From DAITBA01 sp036824005 (lineage in GTDB: Bacteria > Pseudomonadota > Gammaproteobacteria > Burkholderiales > Rhodocyclaceae): a stretch of DNA of 64,000 nucleotides. The notes beneath the pieces are model-generated. The model worked only from the letters and a program-made list of their open reading frames with translations. It was not told the DNA's origin and did not search any database. A program made the position numbers and the translations under genes. The first letter of the stretch is position 1. Every line of letters starts with the position of its first letter. The stretch spans positions 73,438-137,437 of the forward strand of contig DAITBA010000011.1 of the NCBI GenBank assembly GCA_036824005.1, in the 5' to 3' direction. Positions 18,320-28,106 of the stretch are shown here, piece after piece.

Positions 18320-19106
18320 CCGTCCCATCACGGCGATCCGGGGCCTGGGGCGCCGCGTGAACGACCGCATCTGGCGTCTAGGCTCCGCCGCCCGGTTTTT
18401 CACGCTGGTGCTGCTCTACTCCGGCACGAGCTTCCGCCGCATCTTTCTGACGATTCGCGAGATCTATTTCGTCGGCGTGCTGTCGCTGATCATCATCCTG
18501 GTCTCCGGGCTGTTCGTCGGCATGGTACTCGGATTGCAGGGCTACGACACCCTGCAACGCTATGGCTCTTCCGATGCGGTCGGTGTGCTGGTCGCCTTGT
18601 CCCTGGTGCGGGAGCTGGGGCCGGTCGTCGCCGGTCTGTTGTTTGCCAGCCGCGCCGGCTCCGCAGTAACGGCCGAGATCGGCCTGATGAAGGCGACAGA
18701 ACAGCTGGTAGCGATGGAGATGATGGCGGTCAATCCAATTGCCCGCGTGGTCGGTCCCCGCTTTTGGGCCGGCGTCATATCGATGCCACTGCTCGCCGCG
18801 CTGTTCTCGGCGCTGGGCATCTTCGGCGGATACTTCGTGACGGTGATATTGATCGGAGTCGATCCGGGGCAGTTCTGGTCGCAGATGCAAGGCTCGGTGG
18901 ATTTTCGATACGACATCGTAAACGGCGTCATCAAAAGCTGCGTCTTTGGCGTGCTGGTCTCGCTGATCGCCGTCTTCGAGGGCTACGATTCGGTGCCGAC
19001 CGCGGAAGGCGTATCCGCCGCGACGACGCGTACCGTCGTGACCTCCTCCCTTTGCATCCTTGCCGCGGATTTCATTCTTACGGCGTTCATGTTCCGAGGT
19101 GCTTGA
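18312..19106 (+). CDS. mlaE: MlaE, permease of the phospholipid transport system
   Basis: 264 residues with about five membrane segments and the MlaE family hallmarks (FVGMVLGLQGYDTL, LVRELGPVVAGLLFASRAGSA). An N-terminal amphipathic interface helix (about residues 10-30) is also present. It forms the homodimeric membrane core that binds MlaF on the inside and MlaD on the periplasmic side. Its stop codon shares one base with the mlaD start (TGATG), so it is tightly coupled to both neighbours. Confidence 0.95.
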   Translation: MLDRPITAIRGLGRRVNDRIWRLGSAARFFTLVLLYSGTSFRRIFLTIREIYFVGVLSLIIILVSGLFVGMVLGLQGYDTLQRYGSSDAVGVLVALSLVRELGPVVAGLLFASRAGSAVTAEIGLMKATEQLVAMEMMAVNPIARVVGPRFWAGVISMPLLAALFSALGIFGGYFVTVILIGVDPGQFWSQMQGSVDFRYDIVNGVIKSCVFGVLVSLIAVFEGYDSVPTAEGVSAATTRTVVTSSLCILAADFILTAFMFRGA

Positions 19107-19576
19107 TGAATCGCACAGTGCTGGATTTGTGGGTCGGTTTTTTCGTCGCCATCGGGCTTGTGTCCCTGGTGTTCCTGGCGATGAAAGTCGGCAACCTGAC
19201 GACCTCCAATCTGGCCGATACCTACATGGTGAAGGCCAAATTTGATAACATCGGCGGGCTGAAAGCACGCGCCCCGGTCAAGAGCGCCGGCGTAGTCGTC
19301 GGGCGTGTGGCGGGCATCGAGTTTGATTCGACCACGTACGAGGCGGTGGTGTCGATGCAGGTCGACGGCCGCTACAAGTTTCCACGGGACACGTTCGCGA
19401 CCATCCTGACGTCCGGCCTGCTCGGCGAACAATATATCGGATTCGAGGCGGGCGGCGATCCTGAAGTTTTAAAGAACGGGGACGTAATCAAGAAAACCCA
19501 GTCGGCCGTTGTGCTTGAAAAGCTGATCAGCCAGTTCCTGTTCAGCAAGGCGGCGGAAGGCGAAGAAAAGAAATAA
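19106..19576 (+). CDS. mlaD: MlaD, MCE-domain substrate-binding protein
   Basis: 156 residues: one N-terminal membrane helix (about residues 7-27) and one MCE domain (about 38-117, with FDNIGGLKARAPVKSAGVVVG and ILTSGLLGEQYIGFE). Hexamers of MlaD form the periplasmic ring that carries lipid between MlaE and MlaC. The open frame runs 114 codons upstream inside mlaE; the ATG overlapping the mlaE stop is the correct start by family length. Confidence 0.95.
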   Translation: MNRTVLDLWVGFFVAIGLVSLVFLAMKVGNLTTSNLADTYMVKAKFDNIGGLKARAPVKSAGVVVGRVAGIEFDSTTYEAVVSMQVDGRYKFPRDTFATILTSGLLGEQYIGFEAGGDPEVLKNGDVIKKTQSAVVLEKLISQFLFSKAAEGEEKK

Positions 19577-19662
19577 TCCACTAGCAGGCAATTGCGAAAG
19601 CGCGCCTAGCGCGCGTGCTGCGACAGCCTGGCGAGGGCGGGAGAAGAAGAAAGGACTCGGAC

Positions 19663-20598
19663 GTGAATACCCTGATTTTCAAACGAGCGTTGGCGCTCGC
19701 TGCCGCAGTCGGCGTGCTTGGTGGCTGCGCCACCAGCGGCAACCCGAAGGATCCCATGGAAGGCGTCAACCGCGCCGTCTTCGCGTTCAATGAAGGGCTC
19801 GACAAAGTAGTCATCAAACCCGTCGCCCAGGGCTACGAGGCTGCCGTGCCCCTGCCGGCGCGCACCGGCGTATCCAATTTCTTCTCAAACGTCGGCGACC
19901 TGTTCATCGCGGTCAACAATCTCCTTCAGGGCAAGCCGGGCGATGCGGTCTCGGACATCGGTCGCCTGGTGGTCAACAGCACGGTCGGCATCCTCGGATT
20001 CTTTGACGTCGCGTCCGAACTGGGCTTGGAGAAGCACGAGGAGGATTTTGGACAGACGCTCGGGCGCTGGGGCGTCGGCGACGGGCCGTACGTGGTCCTG
20101 CCTTTCTTCGGGCCGCGCACACTGCGCGACACGGCTGGCCTCGTGGTCGATGGCTACGCCGATCCGGTGTATTACGCCATCGACGACGTGCCGACGCGCA
20201 ACATCCTCTATGCGGCACGCATCATCAGCACGCGCGCTCAGCTGTTGCCGGCCGACAAGGTCATCGAAGAGGCGGCGCTGGATAAGTACACCTATATCCG
20301 TGATGCTTACCTGCAGCGTCGTCGCAGTCTCATCTACGATGGCAACCCGCCACGCATCAAGGATGACAATTCTATGATGGAATCAGACGAGCGTACCGCA
20401 GGGTTGTTGCTCGACCCGGTCATCGCGGCAACGGAACTGGTGCTCGTCAGCAGCGATGAACTTCTCGCCACCGACAGCGTCGAAGGCGTCGGTGCCAGTG
20501 CCGGCAGCCACGGAGGTGATCTGCCCATTTCGGCCGCGCCCGCCGTGACGGTCGCCTATTCCGAACACCGGGGCGGCGGCGAAACGCGCACCGAGTAG
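19663..20598 (+). CDS. mlaA: MlaA (VacJ), outer-membrane lipoprotein
   Basis: 311 residues from GTG 19663, with AAGGA 7 nt upstream. Lipoprotein signal ends in LGVLGGC. The MlaA core (about residues 35-240) shows DPMEGVNRAVFAFNEGLD, VNNLLQGKPGDAVSDIGR and EEDFGQTLGRWGVGDGPYVVLPFFGP. It removes misplaced phospholipid from the outer leaflet and hands it to MlaC. The C-terminal 60 residues after the core are low-complexity and longer than in E. coli, with no recognisable domain. The mlaFEDACB order used by many betaproteobacteria places mlaA inside the operon. Confidence 0.94.
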   Translation: MNTLIFKRALALAAAVGVLGGCATSGNPKDPMEGVNRAVFAFNEGLDKVVIKPVAQGYEAAVPLPARTGVSNFFSNVGDLFIAVNNLLQGKPGDAVSDIGRLVVNSTVGILGFFDVASELGLEKHEEDFGQTLGRWGVGDGPYVVLPFFGPRTLRDTAGLVVDGYADPVYYAIDDVPTRNILYAARIISTRAQLLPADKVIEEAALDKYTYIRDAYLQRRRSLIYDGNPPRIKDDNSMMESDERTAGLLLDPVIAATELVLVSSDELLATDSVEGVGASAGSHGGDLPISAAPAVTVAYSEHRGGGETRTE

Positions 20599-20633
20599 GG
20601 CGGTTGCGACACCCCAACCGGAGAGAAACGAAT

Positions 20634-21269
20634 ATGAAGAACTTCTTTTCCATGCTGATTGCCGTCGCGTGCCAGTTTTTGGGGCCTGTCGCCGGTGCGC
20701 AGGATATGATGCCCGACGTCCTGGTGAGGAGCGTGACCAGCGAGGTGCTCACGATTCTGCGCCAGGACAAAGACATTCAGAGCGGCAGCCAGAAGCGCGC
20801 CGTCGAGTTGGTCGAAACGAAGGTCCTGCCTCATTTCAACTTCTCGCGCATGACTGCGCTCGCCGTCGGGCGCGACTGGCGCCAGGCGAGCCCCGACCAG
20901 CAAAAGGCGTTGACGGATGAGTTCCGCACGCTGCTGGTGCGCACCTATTCCAATGCCCTGACGGCCTACAAGAACCAGACGGTCTCGTACAAGCCGTTTC
21001 GCATGCAGCCGGCTGATACCGACGTGACCGTCAGGACACAGGTCATCCAGCCTGGCAGCGAGCCGGTTTCCATAGACTATTCCCTGGAGAAGGGCGCGAA
21101 CGGCTGGAAGGTATATGATGTCGTCGTCGGCGGCGTCAGCCTTGTCACCAATTACCGCGACTCTTTCGCCGCCGAAGTCAGGAAGAACGGCATTGACGGG
21201 TTGATCAAGTCCCTGCAGACCAAAAACAGCGGCCTGGAAAGCGCCGTGGCTCGAAGCGAAAAGAAATGA
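20634..21269 (+). CDS. mlaC: MlaC, periplasmic phospholipid shuttle
   Basis: 211 residues with a Sec signal peptide (MKNFFSMLIAVACQFLGPVAGAQ) and the MlaC/Ttg2D fold (HFNFSRMTALAVGRDWRQASPDQQ and VGGVSLVTNYRDSF). ATG 20634 is preceded by GGAGAG. It ferries phospholipid through the periplasm between MlaA and the MlaFEDB complex. Overlaps mlaB by 4 nt (ATGA). Confidence 0.95.
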   Translation: MKNFFSMLIAVACQFLGPVAGAQDMMPDVLVRSVTSEVLTILRQDKDIQSGSQKRAVELVETKVLPHFNFSRMTALAVGRDWRQASPDQQKALTDEFRTLLVRTYSNALTAYKNQTVSYKPFRMQPADTDVTVRTQVIQPGSEPVSIDYSLEKGANGWKVYDVVVGGVSLVTNYRDSFAAEVRKNGIDGLIKSLQTKNSGLESAVARSEKK

Positions 21270-21544
21270 TTCGCGACGCCGGGGATCGCCTCGAGGTTTC
21301 CGGCGCCTTGACGCTCGATGCCGCTCGCAGCTTGCTCGAGTCCGGTTCCAGTCAGCTGCGCAGCGGCGAAACCGTCTTCGATCTGTCGGCGGTGAGCGAA
21401 GTGGACTCGTCCGGGCTGGCGGTGATCTTCGGCTGGCAGCGTGCCGCCACCCAGGCCGGCGGTACGATACGCATCGCCAATCCTCCCCAGAGCCTCGTCA
21501 GTCTGGCAACGCTCTACGGCGTATCCGACCTCTTGCCGGTGTAG
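21266..21544 (+). CDS. mlaB: MlaB, STAS-domain accessory protein
   Basis: 92 residues forming a single STAS domain, with the conserved VDSSGLAVIFGW loop that contains the serine expected near the tip of the first helix. MlaB binds MlaF in the cytoplasm and stabilises the transporter. Last gene of the mlaFEDACB cluster. Confidence 0.9.
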   Translation: MIRDAGDRLEVSGALTLDAARSLLESGSSQLRSGETVFDLSAVSEVDSSGLAVIFGWQRAATQAGGTIRIANPPQSLVSLATLYGVSDLLPV

Positions 21545-21608
21545 CGGTTGGTCGTCCGCCGCTGCGCCGTGACCCGTGGGCGCGCGTAATGCCGTAACAT
21601 TTCCCGTC

Positions 21609-22514
21609 ATGACGACCCCGGCGATTCGTGCTCAGCAGGTGACCAAACGCTACGGCTCGGTTCTCGCCCTCAGCGGCGTCGACCTCGAGGTGGCACAGGG
21701 CGAGTTCTTCGGCCTCCTCGGACCGAACGGTGCCGGCAAGACAACGCTCATCAGCGCGCTCGCCGGTCTGGTTAGACCGAACAGCGGCACGCTTCAGATC
21801 ATGGGCTACGACGTTCAGGCACAGTATCGTGCCGCGCGGCGCCTGCTCGGCGTCGTGCCGCAGGAGCTCGTGTTCGACCCGTTCTTTACAGTGCGCGAGA
21901 CGCTTCGGATTCAATCCGGGTATTTCGGCATCCGCAGTAATGACGAATGGATCGACGAAATCCTCGCCAACCTCGACCTCGCGGCCAAGGCTAATGCCAA
22001 CATGCGCACGCTCTCCGGCGGAATGAAGCGGCGCGTGTTAGTGGCTCAGGCTTTGGTCCATCGGCCGCCGGTGATAGTGCTCGACGAGCCGACGGCCGGT
22101 GTCGATGTGGAGTTGCGCCAGGGACTGTGGCAGTTCGTGCGCCGGCTGAATCGCGACGGCCATACCATCGTCCTGACTACCCACTATCTTGAAGAGGCGG
22201 AGAGCCTGTGCGGGCGGATAGCCATGCTCAAGCAGGGCCGGATCGTCGCTCTTGACACAACCACGAACCTGCTGCGGCGCGTTTCCGCGCACAATCTCAG
22301 GCTCAGGCTGGCGCCGGGTGCGGTGTTGCCCCCAGCACTGCTGCCGCGCGTGCGCATCCGCGAAGGCGAGCAATACGAGCTCGAACTGGGCGACTACCGG
22401 GACATCGAAGACATCCTGCGCGGGCTGCGCGAGGCGGGCGCCGCAGTCGAGGACATGGAGCTGGGCAAACCCGATCTGGAGCAGGCATTCGTGCACGTGA
22501 TGGAGCGAGCCTGA
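21609..22514 (+). CDS. ABC transporter ATP-binding protein (YadG-like)
   Basis: 301 residues from ATG 21609; an ATG at 21576 lacks a clear ribosome site. Walker A is GPNGAGKTT, signature LSGGMKRRVLVAQAL, Walker B VIVLDEPTAGVD, His-loop LTTHYLEEAE, followed by a C-terminal domain of about 80 residues typical of ABC-2 exporters. With the permease starting 1 nt downstream it forms a two-gene exporter of the YadGH type. The pair is a regular neighbour of mla and murA in betaproteobacteria; the substrate is unknown. Confidence 0.9.
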   Translation: MTTPAIRAQQVTKRYGSVLALSGVDLEVAQGEFFGLLGPNGAGKTTLISALAGLVRPNSGTLQIMGYDVQAQYRAARRLLGVVPQELVFDPFFTVRETLRIQSGYFGIRSNDEWIDEILANLDLAAKANANMRTLSGGMKRRVLVAQALVHRPPVIVLDEPTAGVDVELRQGLWQFVRRLNRDGHTIVLTTHYLEEAESLCGRIAMLKQGRIVALDTTTNLLRRVSAHNLRLRLAPGAVLPPALLPRVRIREGEQYELELGDYRDIEDILRGLREAGAAVEDMELGKPDLEQAFVHVMERA

Positions 22515-22515
22515 A

Positions 22516-23271
22516 ATGAGCGGATTCGTGACCTTGCTCTACAAGGAGCTCCTGCGTTTCTGGAAGGTGAGCTTTCAAACCGTCGCAGCGCCGGTGCTGA
22601 CCGCCCTGCTGTACCTGCTCATCTTCTCCCATGTCCTCGAATCCCATGTGCGTGTCTATGAGTCGGTTTCCTACACGGCATTCCTCGTCCCGGGCCTGGT
22701 GATGATGTCGGTACTCCAGAATGCATTCGCCAACAGTTCGTCCTCGCTCATCCAGTCCAAGGTCACCGGCAACATCATCTTCGTGCTCCTGCCGCCGCTC
22801 TCCTACCGCGAGTTTTTCGCCGCCTACGTTCTGGCTGCGGTCGCTCGGGGCCTTGTCGTCGGTGGCGGCGTTGCGCTGGTCACCGTGTGGTTCGTCGATT
22901 TGAACTATGCCGCGCCGCACTGGATCGTCCTATTTGCTCTGCTCGGCGCCGCCATCCTTGGCGCGCTCGGCGTGATCGCCGGCATCTGGGCCGACAAGTT
23001 CGATCAGCTCGCCGCCTTCCAGAACTTCATCATCATGCCTTTGACATTTCTTTCAGGCGTCTTTTACTCCATTCATTCGCTGCCCGCCTTCTGGCAGAAT
23101 GTGTCGCACTTTAACCCCGTTTTCTACATGATCGACGGATTTCGCTATGGCTTTTTCGGTGTTTCCGACGTGCCACCCTTGCACAGCCTGACTGTCGTCG
23201 TCGCCTGTTTCGTGCTGCTGGCCGCGTTTGCCCTGACACTGCTCAGGCGTGGCTACAAGCTGCGCGCCTGA
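22516..23271 (+). CDS. ABC-2 type transporter permease (YadH-like)
   Basis: 251 residues with six hydrophobic segments and the ABC-2 permease signature (FIIMPLTFLSGVFYSIHSLP and NPVFYMIDGFRYGFFG near the C-terminus). Partner of the ATPase gene immediately upstream, to which it is coupled by a 1-nt gap. Substrate unknown. Confidence 0.9.
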   Translation: MSGFVTLLYKELLRFWKVSFQTVAAPVLTALLYLLIFSHVLESHVRVYESVSYTAFLVPGLVMMSVLQNAFANSSSSLIQSKVTGNIIFVLLPPLSYREFFAAYVLAAVARGLVVGGGVALVTVWFVDLNYAAPHWIVLFALLGAAILGALGVIAGIWADKFDQLAAFQNFIIMPLTFLSGVFYSIHSLPAFWQNVSHFNPVFYMIDGFRYGFFGVSDVPPLHSLTVVVACFVLLAAFALTLLRRGYKLRA

Positions 23272-23284
23272 GAGAAGGACTACC

Positions 23285-23519
23285 ATGGTTCGCCCCGAGG
23301 ACATCAAGCAATACATCGAGCAGGGCCTGCCCTGCGAGCGCGTGGACGTCGCAGGCGACGGCCATCACTTCGAAGCGCTCGTTGTGAGTTCGGAATTCGC
23401 GGGGAAGTCGCGCGTGCAGCGGCACCAGATGGTGTACAGATCCCTCGGCGATCGCATGCGCGAAGAGATTCACGCCCTGTCCATGCGCACGCTGACGCCA
23501 ACGGAATGGCAGGAAAGCC

Positions 23520-23527
<8 letters not shown>
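23285..23527 (+). CDS. ibaG: IbaG/BolA family protein
   Basis: 80 residues with the BolA fold. The invariant His that coordinates Fe-S clusters is seen in GDGHHFEALVVS, and the KSRVQRHQMVYRSLG stretch matches the IbaG (YrbA) branch. IbaG works with monothiol glutaredoxins in iron-sulfur handling and is classically encoded next to murA, as here. ATG 23285 follows GAGAAGGAC. Overlaps murA by 8 nt. Confidence 0.93.
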
Positions 23528-24797
<1,270 letters not shown>

Positions 24798-24804
24798 TTG
24801 ATCT

Positions 24805-24938
24805 CACCGCAGAGGGCGCGGAGTACGCAGACGGAATCAGAGATTCACCCGTGCCCAGTCGCATCAGGTGCGGGGGCGGCCGGCTGAACCGAGGAATATA
24901 CTCTGAGCACCTCTGCGTCCTTCGCGCCCTCTGCGGTA
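24805..24938. repeat. Long imperfect inverted repeat between murA and hisG
   Basis: Arms at 24805-24842 and 24901-24938 match in about 31 of 38 positions by hand alignment, separated by 58 bp. The arms contain CCGCAGAGGGCGCG and a short period built from GCAGAG and ACGCAG. A run of six T (24947-24952) follows and reaches 3 nt before the hisG ATG. It could be a terminator for murA, an attenuator for hisG, or a REP-like dispersed repeat; it resembles repeats of the CGCAGAG type common in environmental genomes, from memory. Confidence 0.75.
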
Positions 24939-24955
24939 ATATTTAGTTTTTTCGC

Positions 24956-25609
24956 ATGCACTCTGCCGTGAGCGGCATCACCATCGCCCTGTCCAAGGGC
25001 CGCATTTTCGACGAGACGTTGCCGTTGTTGGCGGCGGCGGGCATTGTGCCGAGCGATAACCCGGAGACTTCGCGCAAGCTCATTATCGCTACCAACCGGG
25101 ACGACGTTCGGCTGGTGATCGTGCGCGCATCGGATACGCCGACCTATGTGCAATACGGTGCGGCCGACCTGGGCATCGCGGGAAAGGACGTGCTGCTCGA
25201 GCACGGCGGCACGGGTTTGTACCAGCCGCTCGATCTCAAGATCGCCCGCTGCCGCATGTGCGTCGCGGTGCCCGATGGCTTCGATTACGACGCAGCCGTG
25301 CGCCGGGGCGCCCGGCTGCGGGTGGCGACGAAGTACATTCACACGGCACGCGAGCACTTTGCCGCCAAGGGCGTGCATGTCGATCTGATAAAGCTCTACG
25401 GCTCAATGGAACTTGCGCCCCTGGTCGGGCTGGCGGATGCGATCGTTGACCTGGTGAGCAGCGGCGGCACGCTCAAGGCCAACAACCTGCACGCGGTGGA
25501 GGAGATCATGCCGATCAGCTCCCGCCTCATCGTCAATCAGGCGGCGCTCAAGATGAAGCGCGCCGAACTGCAGCCGGTCATCGATGCGTTTGCCGGAGCC
25601 GTCTCGTGA
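24956..25609 (+). CDS. hisG: HisG, ATP phosphoribosyltransferase (short form)
   Basis: 217 residues, i.e. the short HisG type that lacks the C-terminal regulatory domain and needs HisZ (not in this window) for activity and histidine feedback. ITIALSKGRIFDETLPLL, AADLGIAGKDVL and the VSSGGTLKANNL PRPP-binding stretch (around residues 163-174) are visible. First step of histidine synthesis. The ATG at 24956 has no Shine-Dalgarno match, only a T-run from the repeat upstream; GTG at 24968 is an alternative with no better site. Its stop codon overlaps the hisD GTG. Confidence 0.95.
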   Translation: MHSAVSGITIALSKGRIFDETLPLLAAAGIVPSDNPETSRKLIIATNRDDVRLVIVRASDTPTYVQYGAADLGIAGKDVLLEHGGTGLYQPLDLKIARCRMCVAVPDGFDYDAAVRRGARLRVATKYIHTAREHFAAKGVHVDLIKLYGSMELAPLVGLADAIVDLVSSGGTLKANNLHAVEEIMPISSRLIVNQAALKMKRAELQPVIDAFAGAVS

Positions 25610-26919
25610 CTGCCATCAAACGTCTGAGCACGCGCGCCCCGGATTTCATGGCCTCGCTGGCCTCGCTGCTTGCCTTCGAGGCGGCCCAGGACGATAGCAT
25701 CGAACAGGCCGTGGCCGAGATTCTTACTGCGGTGAAGACGCTTGGTGACCCCGCCGTCATCGAATACACGCGCCGCTACGATCACCTCGACGTCAAAGCC
25801 ATGGTCGAGCTGGAGTTGGCGAAGAAGGACCTGGACGCGGCGCTCGTCAGCCTGCCGGCCGAGCAGCGTGCGGCGTTGGAGCAGGCCGCGGCCCGGGTGG
25901 CGCTGTATCACGAGCGTCAGCTCGCCGGCTCCTGGGATTACGTCGAGGACAGCGAAGCGATGCGCGGCACGCGCCTTGGCCAGAAGGTGACGCCGCTGGA
26001 CCGGGTCGGGCTCTACGTGCCCGGCGGCAAGGCGGCCTATCCGTCCTCGGTGCTGATGAACGCCATTCCTGCCAAGGTGGCCGGCGTCGGCGAACTGATC
26101 ATGGTCGTGCCCACGCCGCGCGGCGAGCGTAATCCTCTGGTGCTGGCGGCGGCGGCGATCACCGGCGTGGACCGCGTGTTTACCATCGGCGGGGCGCAGG
26201 CCGTGGCCGCCCTGGCCTACGGCACGCAGACTATCCCGCAGGTGGACAAGATCGTCGGCCCCGGCAACGCCTACGTTGCCGCCGCCAAGCGGCGCGTATA
26301 CGGCGTCGTCGGCATCGACATGGTCGCCGGTCCTTCGGAAGTGTTGATCATCGCCGATGGCAGTTCGAACCCGGACTGGGTGGCGATGGATCTGTTCGCC
26401 CAGGCCGAGCACGACGAACTCGCCCAGTCGATTCTGCTGTCCCCCGATGCTGGCTTCATCGCCGCGGTGGCGGCGAGCATCGAGCGGCTGCTGCCGGAGA
26501 TGCCGCGCCGGGACGTGATCCGCGCCTCGCTCGAAGGCCGCGGTGCCCTGATCGAGACGCGCGATCTGAACGAAGCCTGCGCCATCGCCAACCGCATCGC
26601 CCCCGAGCACCTGGAACTGAGCGTAGCCGATCCGCATCCGCTGGTCGACCGCATCCGCCATGCCGGCGCCATCTTCATCGGCCACTATTCCTCCGAGGCG
26701 CTGGGCGACTACTGCGCCGGACCCAACCACGTGCTGCCGACCATGCGCAGCGCCCGTTTCTCCTCGCCGCTGGGGGTCTACGACTTTCAGAAACGCAGCA
26801 GCATCATCGATGTCTCCGCCGCTGGCGCGCGCACCCTCGGGCGTATCGCCTCGACGCTTGCGCACGGCGAAGGGCTGCAGGCCCATGCGCGATCGGCGGA
26901 GTTGCGCTTGAAAGAATGA
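25606..26919 (+). CDS. hisD: HisD, histidinol dehydrogenase
   Basis: 437 residues from a GTG that overlaps the hisG stop. Performs the last two oxidations of histidine synthesis, using zinc and NAD+. Family segments are clear: DRVGLYVPGGKAAYPSS, VDKIVGPGNAYVAAAKR, AGPSEVLIIAD, and the zinc-site residues in FAQAEHDEL and HVLPT. Complete. It ends 33 bp before the end of hisC, which converges on it. Confidence 0.97.
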   Translation: MTAIKRLSTRAPDFMASLASLLAFEAAQDDSIEQAVAEILTAVKTLGDPAVIEYTRRYDHLDVKAMVELELAKKDLDAALVSLPAEQRAALEQAAARVALYHERQLAGSWDYVEDSEAMRGTRLGQKVTPLDRVGLYVPGGKAAYPSSVLMNAIPAKVAGVGELIMVVPTPRGERNPLVLAAAAITGVDRVFTIGGAQAVAALAYGTQTIPQVDKIVGPGNAYVAAAKRRVYGVVGIDMVAGPSEVLIIADGSSNPDWVAMDLFAQAEHDELAQSILLSPDAGFIAAVAASIERLLPEMPRRDVIRASLEGRGALIETRDLNEACAIANRIAPEHLELSVADPHPLVDRIRHAGAIFIGHYSSEALGDYCAGPNHVLPTMRSARFSSPLGVYDFQKRSSIIDVSAAGARTLGRIASTLAHGEGLQAHARSAELRLKE

Positions 26920-26952
26920 GCGGGCCCGGCGGTCTTCCTCCGCCACGCGTTC

Positions 26953-28011
26953 CTATCCCAGGATCTCCTGCAAAGCTGCCATCAGTGCCCGGCACTGCTC
27001 ATCCGTGCCGATGGTGATGCGCAGATACTGCTCGATGCGCGGCAGCTTGAAGTGGCGCACGATGATGCTGCGTGCGCGCAGGGCCGCCGCCAACTCGGCA
27101 CCATCGCGGCGCGGGTGGCGGGCGAAGATGAAGTTCGCCGCCGAGGGAATGACATCAAAGCCGAGCGCGGCGAGTTCGCTCGAGAGCGCCGCGCGGCTCT
27201 GCATGATCTTGCGGCGGATGGTCTCGAAATGGGCGCGATCTTCCAAGGCGGCCACCGCGCCGGCAATGGCCATGCGGCCCAAGGGGTAGGAGTTAAAGCT
27301 GTTCTTGACCCGCTCCAGGGCTTCGATCAGATCGGCGTGGCCGACGGCGAACCCTACCCGCAAGCCGGCCAGGGCGCGGGACTTGGACAAGGTGTGCACG
27401 ATCAGCAGATTGGCAAAGCGCCCGATCAGTCCGATTGCCGAGTCGCCGCCGAAGTCCACATAGGCTTCGTCCACCACGACCACGGACTCCGTGTTGCGCG
27501 TCATCAGCCGCTCGATATCGGTCAGCGGCAACAACCGTCCGGTGGGTGCGTTAGGGTTGGGAAAGATGATGCCGCCATTGGGCTTGCCGTAGGCTTCGAC
27601 GTGCAGTGCAAAGCCCTCATCCAGCGGCACCGTGCGGTAGTCGATGCCGTAGAGCTGACAGTAGACCGGATAGAAGCTGTAGGTGACGTCGGGAAACAAC
27701 AGCGGCTGCTCGTGCTTGAGCAGCGCCTGAAAGGTGTGAGCCAGGACCTCGTCGGAGCCGTTGCCGACGAAGACTTGGGCCGGGACGACGCCGTAATGGC
27801 GGGCGATGGCTTCCTTGAGCCGCTCTGCGTTCGGATCGGGATACAGCCGCAGCGTATCGCCGACCTCCGCCCGGATCGCCTGCAGCACCATGGGCGAGGG
27901 GCCGTAGGGGTTCTCGTTGGTGTTGAGCTTGATCAGCTCGGGCAGCGTGGGCTGCTCGCCGGGAACGTAGGGCGTCAGGCCGTGGACGACGGCGCTCCAG
28001 TATCGGCTCAT
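26953..28011 (-). CDS. hisC: HisC, histidinol-phosphate aminotransferase (inverted in the his block)
   Basis: 352 residues, complete. Fold type I PLP enzyme: LNTNENPYGPSP at the start, NPNAPTG substrate loop, DEAYVDF, and the Schiff-base lysine Lys210 in HTLSKSRALAGLRVG. It transaminates imidazole acetol phosphate. The gene sits in its usual place between hisD and hisB but on the minus strand, so it converges on hisD and diverges from hisB with 95 bp between the two starts. It therefore needs its own promoter. Confidence 0.96.
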   Translation of the reverse strand: MSRYWSAVVHGLTPYVPGEQPTLPELIKLNTNENPYGPSPMVLQAIRAEVGDTLRLYPDPNAERLKEAIARHYGVVPAQVFVGNGSDEVLAHTFQALLKHEQPLLFPDVTYSFYPVYCQLYGIDYRTVPLDEGFALHVEAYGKPNGGIIFPNPNAPTGRLLPLTDIERLMTRNTESVVVVDEAYVDFGGDSAIGLIGRFANLLIVHTLSKSRALAGLRVGFAVGHADLIEALERVKNSFNSYPLGRMAIAGAVAALEDRAHFETIRRKIMQSRAALSSELAALGFDVIPSAANFIFARHPRRDGAELAAALRARSIIVRHFKLPRIEQYLRITIGTDEQCRALMAALQEILG

Positions 28012-28054
28012 GGCGTCGGAATGCGGGGCGGATAGACTATGGGCGAGCGCGCAA

Positions 28055-28063
28055 TGGTATCAT
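28055..28063 (+). promoter_or_regulatory. Putative extended -10 promoter for hisBHAFIE
   Basis: TGGTATCAT at 28055-28063 fits an extended -10 (TGnTATCAT), about 44 bp upstream of the hisB ATG. A weak -35-like GACTAT lies 17 bp further up. Because hisC is inverted, hisBHAFIE cannot be read through from hisGD on this strand without passing antisense to hisC, so a promoter here is expected. Confidence 0.4.
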
Positions 28064-28106
28064 GGCCCTTGTTCGCTTCCCGTTTCCGTCCTCCTGTCAA
28101 CGCCCC

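Noticed and set aside
25537..26946. 469-residue minus-strand open frame across hisD
   Set aside because: It mirrors the strong hisD frame; no family motifs, typical shadow frame in GC-rich DNA.
27052..28035. 327-residue plus-strand frame antisense to hisC, which could have suggested that hisC is mis-oriented
   Set aside because: HisC motifs, including the PLP lysine, are only on the minus strand; the plus frame is a shadow.
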